Part shown: positions 1-11,072 of the stretch, piece after piece
Layout of the letters: each line of letters opens with the position of its first letter
Numbering within the stretch: position 1 is the first letter of the stretch
Source of the DNA: Pratylenchus scribneri
Lineage: Eukaryota > Nematoda > Chromadorea > Rhabditida > Pratylenchidae
Length of the DNA: 64,000 nucleotides
Assembly: GCA_030063045.1 (NCBI GenBank)
Contig: JAQSEB010000035.1
Coordinates: forward strand, 434,001 to 498,000
Direction: 5' to 3'
Program-made: the position numbers and the translations under genes
The notes under the pieces: generated by a model
The model's database searches: none
Told to the model about the DNA's origin: nothing
Seen by the model: the letters and a program-made list of their open reading frames with translations, nothing else

Positions 1-1299
1 GCTGTTTCTCGCCACTCCAAAGTAGAAATTAGTCGCAAATTTGAGTGGGTTTTCAAAGGACATTTTTCAAGAAAAGCAATTTAGCCGAAGAAATAAAATT
101 GGTCAAAAAATATACAATTTGTTCTAATTGGCACTTTTTGTCTCGAATTTTGCCTAAATTAAATTATTTGGTAGTAAAGAAAGGTAGAAGAATTCCATAA
201 TCAAATGTGCCATTCCAAATTTCCAATAATTTTGTTATTTCATTGTTTGAAAATTTGGTTGGTACACTTTTTACCCTAAATTTCATGGCATATAATATTT
301 ATTGGGTGAATTGAGAAAGTGCATAAATGTAGTAGAAGATCAATTCATACCTTAACAATTTTTTTTTCGAATGAACCTCCGGCCGATTAAACCAAGTTTA
401 GCAGTGAAATAAAAATTATTTTAATTATTTTATTGGCCAATGAATACTTTGGTAGAAGATTTTATTAGCCTAGTTCTCAACCCTCCTCTAATTAAAGAGT
501 ACAATGACCAAAAAATATATTATTAAAGGGTATAAAATTTGTACTAAGAATTGAATCGAAATAAATAAAATTAAGAATTTTTTTACATTTTAGATTTCAG
601 AGAAAAATGTGCAAAAAAACTAAAAATGGGTTCACCAATTAATTTTAATCGGTAGAGCATAAAATATTAATAAATTCATATTTATTCATTAAACTGCAAA
701 GAATTTGTCAATTTTAATGAGGGCAATTTCTGCCGGAAATTTTCATCATTCCGTCCGGCATTTTTTTTTGAATTTAAAATGAACAAAAAAATGAATTAGA
801 AAAATTAGATTTATTTTATTGTAAAATATTTGAAAAAAAAGTGTGGAAAGGCATGGAAAAAATGAAAAATTTCCCATGAATTGTGTATTAAATTGCAATT
901 AAGCATTATAATTGTTCTTTCTAGTACCTTTATCCCAAATTGCAACAATTTCTCATACAAAAAAAAATCATTAAAATTGTTTAATAAATTCTTAGAAAAT
1001 AAAAGTAAAAAAAATGCAAAAGTGAAGAATTATATTAAATAAATAAAAATGCTATGACTCAATTTCGATGAATTAAAAATTTAAATTAATAAAATATATT
1101 TTAATAATCCTCTCAATTCGCTCAATTGATGTGTTTTCGCCGAAATGAAAATAAAAATAAACATTGGTTAAAGGCTAATAAAACAATTATCATCTTCATA
1201 TTTATTATTTATTGTCCTATTTTCAAAAAAAATATTCGTTTTTCACCATTCGAATTCGAGGATTTGAATAAATTAGGCCTAAATTTATTGAGAGAGACA
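1..1299. other. AT-rich intergenic DNA
   Basis: Very AT-rich sequence with no open reading frame that resembles a protein and no clear repeat. It lies upstream of the small secreted-protein gene and presumably holds its promoter, but I see no recognisable regulatory motif. Confidence 0.6.
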
Positions 1300-2328
1300 A
1301 TGAAAAAACATAAAATTATTTTGTTTTTGATGAATTTCTGTCATCTTTTTATTTTCCTTTCTTTTATTTTCATTGAACCAGTGGCAATGAACAATTCATT
1401 AAAAATATCGCCTCAATGTTTCAATGAATCCTCTGACACTGATTTGGTTTCCTTCACTTGGATTGGTGGCCACAAATTGTTGGATCGAAATTCTATTTCC
1501 ATCGAAAGTTACACTGAAATTTATTTAAAATTGATTAAAATGAAAAAATTGGAATTCAAAATATATAAATCAAAAAAAATTTGGCCAATATTTATGGCCC
1601 AAAAATAACATTTTTATCCATTTTCGAATAGAAATGTGTCCATGCCAAATGACGAAGGACGATGCATTTTTAGTGGAATTTTACAAAGACATTGGAACGG
1701 GTGATGTTGACGAAAATCATTGGAATGGCCAATTCATTACCATCAAAATGTACGGATGCCCCCAATTTTGCATTTGCGATGAATTTGGTGAATGCTTTGA
1801 AAGGGCAAATGGCAGTGAGCCAATTGGCTATGCAGAATTGCATCCATTTTGTGATTTGGGAGGTTTGAAAAGGGCATAAATGAGTGGTATTTTTCGGTTA
1901 TCTGTCGCCAGATTTTTGAGTCAACTTGGGGAAGGTTACGGTAACCCAAATGGGTCATCCGGTAAAGGGTTAGGGTCTTTAAGGATTAGGTTATTATCTG
2001 CCGTATCCGTAATCCTAATCAAATATAAAGGGGATCCTTCATTCAAAATAAATCTTGTGGCAGAAAAGTACCCACAATTAAATGGTCAAATTACCATCCA
2101 GGATGTCATATATATTTCCTCTTCGAGAGTGCCAATTTGTTGGACACATTCCTGAATGGTCACCGCGGGACAAGGCGAAGTAGTTTGGCCCAATTCAAGG
2201 AGGCCAAATGGGGAAGTCCACTTCCATTGGGCACAAATTCGCCATATTTGAAAGTGAAGGCCGCTGGATGTGCCGGATGCGAATTCATTCGTCAAAATAT
2301 TGCTAAAGGCATTTGTCCTTTCTTTTAA
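1300..2328 (+). CDS. Small secreted Cys-rich protein, family not recognised
   Basis: The ATG at 1300 opens a hydrophobic signal peptide (MKKHKIILFLMNFCHLFIF, ending near FIEPVA). A first intron probably starts near 1510 and ends at a TTCGAATAG acceptor before 1632. The second exon carries Cys-rich sequence with CPCQ and CPQFCICDEFGECF. A final exon ends with KAAGCAGCEFIRQNIAKG and stops at 2328. Signal peptide plus paired cysteines and no other membrane segment indicate an extracellular protein. The sequence between 1880 and 2080 is not protein-like and matches a repeat family found elsewhere in the window, so the second intron, or the gene itself, has been invaded. If the insert is not spliced out, the reading frame stops at 1879. 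I do not recognise the family; exon limits are approximate. Confidence 0.45.
1889..2078. repeat. MITE-like element with telomere-like core (copy 1)
   Basis: The ends are imperfect inverted repeats (GGTATTTTTCGGTTATCTG at the left, TGTGGCAGAAAAGTACCC at the right). The interior carries GGGTTAGGG, 'ATTAGGTTATTATCTGCCG', 'CCGTATCC.TAATCCTAATC' and 'GGGGATCCTTCA', all shared with copies at 37.2 and 41.4 kb. It lies inside the secreted-protein gene. Confidence 0.65.
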
Positions 2329-2872
2329 TATTTTTTAAATTTATTCATTCATTCATCCAATTTTGATTTCTTTCCATTTTATTAGTCAATGATAAATAAT
2401 TTTACAGTCAAAAGAAATTGTCAAAATTAAATGCTAAAGAAAAAGGGATTAATTCCCCTCAATTCATTTTTTCCCAATGTTTTGGTGGCCAAATTTAGAT
2501 TGGCCAAATGAAGGAAGTGGGAATTGTGTTTTAAGATAAATGCCATTTAAATAATTGAGAATTAAAAATATGAATTGACATCAAATATAGAAAATGTTAA
2601 TAAAAAAAATTATTTTTAATTGGAAAATGTCACAATTTAGTGGATTAGAATATTGAATGAATTCAACATATTAAGAATTATAAATTTAAAATATATTAAT
2701 AATTAATTTTATGAATGGATGGTCATTGTCATTGTCAGTCAAATTTACATATAATTGGTTAATGAAAGGCGCCAATTTGCTTTTTGTGCCTTTCCTCCTC
2801 CTCATTTCCAAAAATACAATATTTTTGGCCTTCCAATTTAAGAAATGCCACAATTGACCACAATCCCCCTTA

Positions 2873-2893
2873 CCCCCCCCCCCCCCCCCCCCC
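2873..2893. repeat. Poly-C tract (21 C)
   Basis: Uninterrupted run of about 21 cytosines in the spacer between two + strand genes. It is one of eleven such G/C homopolymers in the window. Confidence 0.95.
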
Positions 2894-2995
2894 AGCATTT
2901 CCATATATAATTGCCAATTGATAAAAATGTGAATTATTTGCCATAATCCATTTTACTCTTCATTAATTAAAATAAAAATATAATTTGCGCACAAA

Positions 2996-4931
2996 ATGAA
3001 GAAATCATCGAAAAATGGAATTATCAAAAAATGTGAAATTACCCCAAATTTGAAATGTTTGATTTGTGGGGATCAAAGTGGAGGACGAAATTTTGGGATC
3101 ATTTCTTGTTTGGCATGTGCCGCCTTCTTCAGGTTTTACATTTTTTAAAATATTAAAATTCTCTGAATTTTTTAGGCTTTCAATCGCAAAGAAAAGGGAA
3201 TATTTTTGTGGAAAAGGCCGGAAATGCAAAATGGACAAAGGTGAATTGGGAAAATGGCCGAATTATTTGAACCAATTCATTTTTAAGTGAATAGAACTTG
3301 TTGCCGAAAATGTCGATTGGAAAAATGCATTCAAATGGGAATGCGAAAGGATTGTGCGTTAACTTTATATAATTTTATTCAATTTTATTTATTTTATTCA
3401 ATTTTATTTATTTTTTGAGTGGTTCGATTCAACAAAGAAAAAGAGGAGGAGACCATTAAATTGCCATCTTTGCTTTTGTCAAAAAATGATGAATATTTAA
3501 TGAGGACTGAAGATTTAAATTTATTGGCATCCCTTTTGGCCATGGAAAGCCAATATCGACGTGTCAGCCTTTCCATGGCCGAAGTGCCAAAAAGTTATTT
3601 TGAACAATTCAAAACATTGGAGGATTTGTTGAGCAGTGAGAAAAATTTATTGAATATTGCGCACAAATTTACAGTGAATTTAAGGAAATTTCGGCAAAAA
3701 ACTATATTTTTACCTTATTAGGGAATTCCCCGGAATTGGGAGAAGGCAAAATGTTTGGAGGAAATTGAGCTGCACGGTTTTTTCCACCTTTGGCCAATGG
3801 ACTGGACATTGGACCATTTCCTCAGTGTGGATATGGCCAAATCGATGCCATTTTTCGGCCAAATGCAAATTCAGGATCGAGTATATCAATTGGGGACATT
3901 TTTTCCTAAAATGGTCTCAACTTCCCCTTAAGGTTCGATTGTTAACTTCCCTTGGCCAATCCGTCGTTTATTTTTGTAATTTTTTCTATTCGGCCCAGAA
4001 AAATGAGGAAACTTTGACAACAAGTGATGGAAATATGCCGGCAGCAATTATTCAACAAACCCGAAAATATGGATTCGATCCTCGGTTAATTTGGTGACAA
4101 ACATTTTTGTTGAATTATTTTCAGATTGGTCAAAATGAGTCAACAATTATATTCAAATGGATTGGCCCCATTCAAAAGGGTTGGCCTCAGTCGCGAGGAA
4201 TTTGTCCTCATTTTGGGCATTCTTTTCTCACATTCCGGTAGAATAAATATTTATAATTTTTTATCTAATGAAATTTACTTTAATTTTCGTGAAAAATTCA
4301 ACAAATTTAATTGAACCTACCGTATTTCCTCTATTAGAAGCTCCAGGCATATAATTTTCATTGACCCTTCAGCAGAGGGCCTTCTATTAGAGGGAAGGCT
4401 TCAAATAGGGGGAGAGGGGACTAATCGGCTAATATAATTTCAAAGACTCGCCAATGGAGGCAAAAACTCATTTTTTACCTTTTTAACCTTAAAAAAACGG
4501 TAGAGGGGGCGGCTTATAATAGGAGGAGGGTTTCAAACAGAGGAAATAGAAATAAAAATTATCAAAAATAACCAAAGAATTATTTCTAAATTATTAAATT
4601 TTACTTCTTCCAATCATTCCATAAAATATTCGGCATTAATTCAATTTCCCCCTGTTCAGCTGTTCCCGGCATATCCGATCGCAGTCGGCATCTTCTTTAT
4701 TCGGAATCAACCAAATTTGCTGGAATTCTATTTCGACTCCTCCAATCCAAATTTGGCATTAATTCGGGCATTCAAAGATATTCGGAATTGGTCCAATTGA
4801 TTTGTTGCACTTTTAAATTGGCCAATTTTTATCAAAATTATGCCACCTATTTGGATATTTTCCATCTTGGAGGAATGCGCGAGAAAATGTTGCCAAAAGT
4901 GTTGCAACCACTTTATTCCATTCAATTTTAA
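2996..4931 (+). CDS. Nematode nuclear hormone receptor (supplementary NHR type)
   Basis: Eight exons: 2996-3132, 3176-3240, 3288-3353, 3420-3673, 3722-3880, 3933-4084, 4125-4237, 4660-4931. All phases agree and give 405 residues. The DNA-binding domain is near the N-terminus. Finger 1 reads CLICGDQSGGRNFG...CLACAAFFRR. Finger 2 reads CGKGRKC-(x9)-C-x2-C ending in CRLEKCIQMGMRKD, the usual nematode NHR signature. The P-box is CLACAAFFRR, as in expanded supplementary NHRs. The ligand-binding domain follows, with the helix 3-5 region FFGQMQIQDRVRLLTSLGQS and a C-terminal KMLPKVLQPLYSIQF. It should act as a ligand-regulated or constitutive nuclear transcription factor. The last intron carries a short repeat element (4320-4550). 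Family is certain; which NHR is not. Confidence 0.88.
4320..4552. repeat. MITE-like element, 'CCGTATTTCCTCTATTAGAAG' family (copy 1)
   Basis: Begins ACCGTATTTCCTCTATTAGA and ends with TTCAAACAGAGGAAATAG, an imperfect inverted repeat. Inner blocks such as CTTCTATTAGAGGGAAGG repeat the same theme. It lies in the last intron of the nuclear receptor gene. Related ends occur at 8.9, 14.9, 17.1 and 19.3-19.6 kb. Confidence 0.6.
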
Positions 4932-5045
4932 TTACATATTTTATTATTCAAAAATGCACAAAAATATAAAAATGTTAATGTTTCATCAAATTGTACAAAA
5001 TAAGATCATAAATAAAGAATTAAATGTGAAAATTTTGGGTGAATT

Positions 5046-7529
5046 TTATGGCGAATTAACGAAGAATATTTTACTAATTGATGAATTTGAATTCGATTCT
5101 TCATTGCTGTCCTCACTTTCATGCTTTTCGGCCATTTCCTTCCTCCATTGCCATTTTTGCAAAAATTCATTCCAAAATGGAATTTCCCATTCATTTTTTG
5201 GCCTTTCTTTCGGCATATTCTCCTCAAACCAATGAATGAATTTGGCAAATAAAAATGTCCGGTGGAATGTTGATTTATTCTCCACATTTTCGTGAATTTC
5301 ACAAATTGAATGATAAATCCTGTGAAAAAAGAAACAATGAAAAATGAAAAAATGCTCCATAATTCAAATGAATGCTATTTAATTTGCAGAAAAGATTATA
5401 TTGGTTTAATGGTTTGTCCTTGATCCTAAACCATACACCCAATCGATAGATCTCATTAAGGCACGTCGAATGGTATACAATTTGTCGAGTTTTGGCCAAA
5501 AATTAAAGGTGTTAAACCATTTTTTCATTTTCGGTTAAAAATTATGTTGGACTTGGTTATACATTATACCATGACAAATTATATACAATTCGGTATATCT
5601 TGACGAGATCGATTGGGTATATGGCTTAGAATCTAGGGCAAACAATTAGTATACCGGTATAATCTTTTCTGTAATTCCAGTAAATTTTACTGCAAATTAA
5701 ATAATTCCCCATCTCCCAATTTACATAAAAATGATGGCACTTAGGCAATATCCAATCAATACATCGCAGCTATAATGCGTCCTGGACAAAACCATGCATG
5801 GAATTCCAATTAATGCGAACAATTTTGGCAAACAACTGGCCAATTTCCATTTATCTGGCAAATAATAATCCATGCAAAGGGCACAGGTTGTCATCATTGC
5901 GGTGTGCCCGGAGAATAATTGGTCGCCGCAAAGCATTTTTTGGGAACCATCCTAGAGGGCGAAATAAATATATTTCGCTTTTATTTGGATATTATTTATA
6001 ATTTAAATTTAGCGAAGAAAAAACTTTGTTTGCCGAAAAAATGATTGAAAATGGCTATGTAACAATTTAGAAATTTATCCTAGATTAGAACCTAAACCTA
6101 CTCAAACGATAGCTCTCATAAAAACGCACCGAATAATATAATTGTATATATCGTAAATGCTCTTTTAGTTCCTTGTTAACTAATAATTCTTCATCTTCAC
6201 CCTCGATTTTGATAAACCATAGCTCCTGGTATGGTGAACCATAAAAATACATTTTCTAAGTTCTCTATAACTTTAAATTTATTCAAAAATGTCCACAAAT
6301 TAAGGAGTTAGACCCTCAATTTTCTCAATTTAAAGAGATTGAAAAATAATTACCAATGGGAATTAAAAGAGTTATAAAGGTAATTTTCAATGATTTGGTC
6401 AAATTAAAGTATATTAAATGGTTTGTTTTTGTATAATAAAATTAATATTAAAAGGTCAATGTTATGTGAAATCATTATCAAATGATGCATCCTGCTGAGG
6501 GCGCGATTGCGAATAGGAGAGGATCCTGAAGTCTGAACCGTTACATTCTTTACAGTATTTTTAATTTTTTAAGCAGATACAAAGTTTTTTCGAAAAATTA
6601 AATAATTTCCTTTATAAATTTTGGTTTACTTGCCTGGAGGCCCAATCGAATTGCCTGTTCCAATGTTCTTTGTGTCCAAAGCCACAAATTCGTTTCCAAC
6701 ACTTTTGGCCGACATTTTTTGGCATTGTCCGAATAGCTTGAAGGAAGTCGCGTCAACAAAATCATCAAAGAACGAAGAGAATTGAGCATGGCCAAAATGA
6801 AGAGAAGTCGACGAAAAAGGAGGAATCGGTGCCGATGAAAAATTAGCAAAAGGCAAAGTGAGGTGAACGAAAGGGAAACCATCCAATCACCCAAAGTTCG
6901 GGCCCATTCCTGTTGAGGCAATAGGAACATTGGATCTTGCATCGGATTCCTATTTAAATTTAGAATGGAATATATGGTATAAAATATGAAAAATTGTTAA
7001 ACTATGGAATTTGGAATTTACTTAATATTGGGCTAGTAAATTTTTGATTCTAGGCTTTTAGACAACCCAAAGACTTGAGAATAGGCTCATTCGACTTGTA
7101 ATGGTCAATTTAGTCTATCAAATTTCTAGACCCGAAAAAAGGAGGAGGCAAAAGTTAGTTAACCAAACCGGTTTGGGTTTAAATAATAGTTCAACTTTTC
7201 AAACAAACCGGTTTGAAATTGAAATTTCATAGACTAATAAATCAACCATTACCTCGATTATGTACTAATAAATAAGCTTAGAATCCGAGATTTCCAAAAT
7301 TTATTAGGCCAGGAATTTACGTTTTCCCAATGTAATATATATTTGGAAGGGACACAAACCAATCGACGAGATCATGCACAAAAGCCAACACAATCCAATT
7401 GGAAATGACAGCAAAAATGAACCAAACAATGAGAATGGCCAATTTTATAGGCTCCAAAGGAATTGATTGGGCGGAATTTTTTGGCAAAAATGTCGGGCCA
7501 TTTTCTCCTTTGGATGGTCCAGCGATCAT
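5046..7529 (-). CDS. Sphingomyelin synthase (SMS/SAMD8 family)
   Basis: Four exons on the minus strand: 7529-7321, 6949-6634, 5951-5725, 5319-5046. Phases agree and give 341 residues, within the family range. The N-terminal part has IPLEPIKLAIL followed by a membrane segment and FVHDLVDW. The middle has HRHRFLLFRR and the TRLPSS...CRPK stretch. The catalytic part has CGDQLFSGHT and THYSCDVLIGY, supplying the His/His/Asp triad of the PAP2-like phosphotransferase. The enzyme moves phosphocholine (or phosphoethanolamine) from a glycerophospholipid to ceramide in Golgi or plasma membrane. No SAM domain is visible in the N-terminus. The exon 2/3 intron fits reading frame only if it starts with GC (CTCCAG|GCAAGT). 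All three introns are filled with repeat elements. Confidence 0.9.
5390..5695. repeat. Hairpin-type repeat (intronic family C)
   Basis: Carries GGTTTAATGGTTTGTCCTT, then 'CCAATCGATAGATCTCATTA', then 'GTCGAATGGTATACAATTTG', and later roughly the reverse complement of these blocks, so the element can fold on itself. It occupies the last intron of the sphingomyelin synthase gene. The same blocks recur at 59.2, 60.6, 61.5, 62.5 and 63.2 kb. Confidence 0.75.
6070..6380. repeat. Two adjacent intronic repeats (families C fragment and E)
   Basis: 6090-6150 resembles family C (CAAACGATAGCTCTCATAAAA, CGCACCGAATAATATA). 6165-6376 has inverted ends CTCTTTTAGTTCC / GGAATTAAAAGAG and an interior (CCCTCGATTTTGATAAACCA, TAGCTCCT, AAGGAGTTAGACC) that matches 20865-21105 in another gene. 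Both sit in the exon 2/3 intron of sphingomyelin synthase. Confidence 0.65.
7020..7312. repeat. Intronic repeat (family D, copy 1)
   Basis: Shares GGCTTTTAGACAACCCA, GACTTGAGA, GGCAAAAGTTAGTTAACC, CCGGTTTGGGTTTAAA and a terminal GAGATTTCCAAAATTTATTA with the element at 20455-20860. It fills the first intron of the sphingomyelin synthase gene. Paired AAACCGGTTTGGGTTT and AAACCGGTTTG blocks give it internal palindromes. Confidence 0.65.
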
Positions 7530-9599
7530 TTTAAAAAAAGGACTGGAAATTGGTTGGGACGGAAAAAGTGGATGTAAATTATGGAGAATTGAAATTGATG
7601 GAATCGAAATGGAAATGGAAGGAATGGGTGGATATTGCTCTGGGAAAATGTTGAAGAATGGGAATGGAATGGGGATGAAAGATTATTCATTAATCATTTT
7701 AATAAAAAATGTTGATAAAATATTGAGTGAGATGGTTTGATCGGAAGGAGGAAATGATTGAATGGTTTGGGGAGAGAATAGAGGGGAATTGTAATTTACT
7801 GATGGTGTGGATGGATGGATGGATGGAAGATGGATGACCAAACAAAGTTGGAGAATTGGAAAAAGTGTCTGGGTTTAGTTGAGAATGGTTAACCTTTTTA
7901 ACATTTAGATTCCTCCTGGTCTTCCCCATAACAAAACAATTCATTCGACAATTTACGTTTATGATTCATTTCCATTTATTCCATTCAATTTGGGAAAGAG
8001 GAAATGTTGAATTTGCCATATTCCCATATAAATTGTTATTTCATTGTTCATGGTATGAATCAAAATGATTTCATTTTTCCTTTTGAACAATTCATTTTTT
8101 CGTCATTCATTCATTTATTTATTAAAAAGTTCAGCGCAATAAAAATTATTTCCTCTTAATTTTTTGATTTCGATCATCGTTAGAAGAATGCAAAAATGTC
8201 CTCTGGCAATTTTGAAGTTTAGAGGAGAACAATAGTTCCCCTTTAATTCAAAAAGAATTATGAGAGCAAGTACAATGTGGATTCTCTATAAATTAGCTGC
8301 TGAAGGGAATTAGTCAAAACAAAAATGTACTGGGACCCTTTTATGGAAAATTCAAACCATGATCATTGATGTGGACGGGGGTAATCCCAGAAATAAAAAA
8401 ATCATTTTAATTAGATTATTTTGGGAATGATATCAATTTAAGAAGTTCAACCGTACAAATTGATGAGGGATGGGGGCAAATTCAAATCATTTTTATTTTG
8501 ATTATTCGGGTAATGAGTAATGACATAATTTTTGACTGAATTAGGGCAATATCATCATCACATTCCATTTGGTCGGTTAGCAACCAAAAATTGGTCTTTC
8601 TAGAGAAGGAAAATGGGTCTTTTTTTGTCTGGATTTGAAAGAGTTTTGGATGGAACAATAGAGGGACAAAATAATGTACTAAAATACAAGAAAGGAGATC
8701 AACTTTAAATAAATTTACTCCGGGGAAAGAACAATCAAAAAAGGGAAAAATAAACATGGAAAATGACGGATTGGGTTTGAAAGACCAAATCAATGGGCAA
8801 ATTTTGTGGTGGTTGCTCGACGAATAAATATACAAGAGGGTGGGGGCGGGGGGTGGTGCGCGAAAATTGGTGACCAAAAATCAGAGATGGAAGAGGCGAG
8901 AGGGTTAATTATTATAATAGCCGTATTTTCTCAATAAGAAACCCATGGACTTATATAAATTTCAAAGCCTCTCTAGGGTGAGCTTCTAATATAGAAAATA
9001 ATTAATTTTTTTTATAAAATGTTTCATGCTTTCTGCTGGATTTTATTTTTTATTTAAATTTAGCAATTTTGAGTGCACATTGCACATTGCTGTGTGTGAG
9101 AATTTATTGGCCAAATATTACTATTTTATCAGATTTCTGCTTTGAGTAGTTAAATTATATTTGGACAGGCCGTTCACAGTTGTGGATAGCGCAGGTGGTA
9201 GGCTGGTTGGTTTTTGTTACTGACTACGGAAGTTCGTTTCAGTGGCGAACAATAATTTTTTTCAATTTTTATTCTTCACCAATTAACTCTGAGCCCCGAA
9301 GGGCAAAAAATCCTGAGCTAATAAAAATATAAAGTTCGAGGTTACTTATATTACTTGTCTTATTAAAAGTTATCTCCCTCCTCTCATACTTGGAAACACT
9401 TTAGGCTAACTAAAAACAAAGAGAATAAAAAAGAATCGGAACATTTATTATTTTATTTTCGAAAAGAAGTGAAATCAAATTTTAAATTTGATGAATGTGT
9501 CAAAAATCGGCAATAATTGAATGAATTTTAAATAAAATATTTGGTAAGTCAGATCATCCTTTTCCAATTTATTTTCCATATTCCTCGCATCCATTTTCT
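7530..9599. other. Intergenic DNA between sphingomyelin synthase and histone H2B
   Basis: No protein-like exon was found. It includes a (GGAT)n-like stretch around 7805-7835, a CCGTATTTTCTC repeat remnant at 8920-9000 and a tRNA-like segment at 9180-9252 (reported separately). A promoter for the sphingomyelin synthase gene is expected near 7.5-8 kb, but no motif stands out. Confidence 0.5.
9180..9252 (+). other. tRNA-like / SINE-like segment, degenerate
   Basis: The stretch contains TAGCGCAGGTGGTAGG, which resembles an RNA polymerase III A-box as in tRNA D-arms. It is followed about 35 bases later by AAGTTCGTTTCAGTG, which resembles a B-box/T-arm. The stems do not close well, so an intact tRNA is unlikely. 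A tRNA-derived SINE remnant is the best reading. Confidence 0.35.
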
Positions 9600-10185
9600 T
9601 CATTTCTCCAGGGCATTGGCGTTGTACTTGGTGACGGCCTTGGTCCCCTCCGAGACGGCTATAAAATCCGTGTTTCGAATAGATTTTAAATCATTATTAG
9701 TAAACCATGTTTGGCAAGTTCACCCGGCAGAATGAGTCGAACGGCGGTTTGGATTTCGCGGGAAGAGATGGTCTCCTTCTTGGCATATTTGCAGCAGCGA
9801 GAAGCCTCCGTAGCAATGCGCTCGAACAAATCCACGATGAATCTAAAATAAAAATGAATCATGTTTTACTAATTAAACATACGAATTCATGATGCTCATT
9901 GCCTTGGACGAAATCCCACTGTCCGGATGAACTTGTTTGAGCACACGGAAAATGAACCGCTTAAAATGTTTGGATTTAATCTTCATTTTGAGTAATTTTG
10001 CTTACCGCGAATGAGCCGTATTTCTTCTTCTCAAATGAAACGAAGTTCTTCCTGGTCTTCTTATGTTTGCCACCTTCGCCTCCTGCCGGACGTCCCTTTC
10101 CACGTTTCTTCTCAGCAGTGGAAGTCGTCGCCGACTTCTCCACACGTTTCTTCACGCCAACCGCCTTCTTGATGGTGCGGGCCAT
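9600..10185 (-). CDS. Histone H2B variant with introns
   Basis: Four exons: 10185-10006, 9959-9883, 9842-9706, 9658-9600. Phases agree and give 150 residues. The histone fold is nearly canonical: [52 protein letters not shown] and [12 protein letters not shown]. The 60-residue N-terminal tail is long and unusual. It starts [14 protein letters not shown], is rich in Lys/Arg/Gly ([21 protein letters not shown]) and enters the fold through [14 protein letters not shown] instead of the usual YSVYIYRVL. The protein should pair with H2A in nucleosomes. Three introns argue for a polyadenylated, replication-independent or tissue-specific variant, not a bulk S-phase histone. It is a single copy here, with no other histone gene beside it. 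Confidence 0.88.
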
Positions 10186-10473
10186 AATCAATTTTAATTG
10201 AAGATTTGTTGAGTTTGTTTTGATAATTTCAACGCTAAAAATCAAATATTTCATGTAATAATTAGTAAATAATAATGTTTGGATTCAAATAAACCATCCA
10301 AAATATGATAATTTACAAAATAATTAATTCATAACAATTTTATTCAAAATAGTTGAATATATTCGGATGAGATCGGACAATCGGGCTTTTTGGATAAATT
10401 TAAATAAAAAGTCAAAAATAAAATATGCCCTCAACAATAACAATTAAATAAATTGTCCGTCTTCTTCTCAACA

Positions 10474-11072
10474 TCATCCATTCATCATCATATTGGGTTT
10501 TTCCGCCATCATTCTTCTCCACTGTTCATTCAATGCCCGGCACAATTGCTGCCAAAAGGGCGTGGATTGTTTCATAATATGGAACGTGCAATTCCAACTG
10601 AAATATTTAAAAAGTTATTGTTGAACATATTCAAAAGCAAACCTTCCGATAATCTCCATGCATGCAGTCCAAGCTCTCGGAACAAACTCGCCAGCCTTTT
10701 TTGGTTAATTCAATGCAGAATGATTGATCTATGATTTATATAAATTAAATTTATGTTTTTTATTTAAATTTACTTTCCAATGTGACCATATTCAGGAAGA
10801 GCAATTCGGATTACCGCGGCAACATTTCGCTCACATTTATTGACCGAACATACGGGGCCACCTCTTTGACAGCAGCAAATGCCTTGATTTCGAGTTCGGA
10901 AAGTTGGGCAGCATGAGCACATGATCCGCAAGAAATTGATGGAGCCGGCGAGGATGGACTAAAATAAATTATTCATTTTTGAATAAATATTAATTAAAAC
11001 CAACCCCGTGCTTTTTGGCGATGATTGAGATGAATGTGAATTGTGTTCTTCATTATCATTTTCACGATCCAT
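10474..11072 (-). pseudogene. GSKIP-like (GSK3-interacting protein) gene, apparently broken
   Basis: Reading from the ATG at 11072, a Ser-rich N-terminus (MDRENDNEEHNSHSSQSS) leads after a short intron to ELEIKAFAAVKEVAPYVRSI. Next come FLNMVTLENQSFCIELTKKG, GWRVCSESLDCMHGDYRK and LELHVPYYETIHAL. This order and pattern match the GSKIP/DUF727 domain (INVET, CLELTEAG, PYHETVYSLL in vertebrates). That family binds GSK3 and, in vertebrates, PKA. Two lesions are seen. A TAA lies in frame between the first and second part of the domain, at 10817-10819, with no intron able to remove it. After ETIHAL the family's C-terminal helix seems to continue in another frame (FWQQLCRALNEQWRRMM), with the linker lost. 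Either it is a decayed copy or the assembly has errors. Confidence 0.6.
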
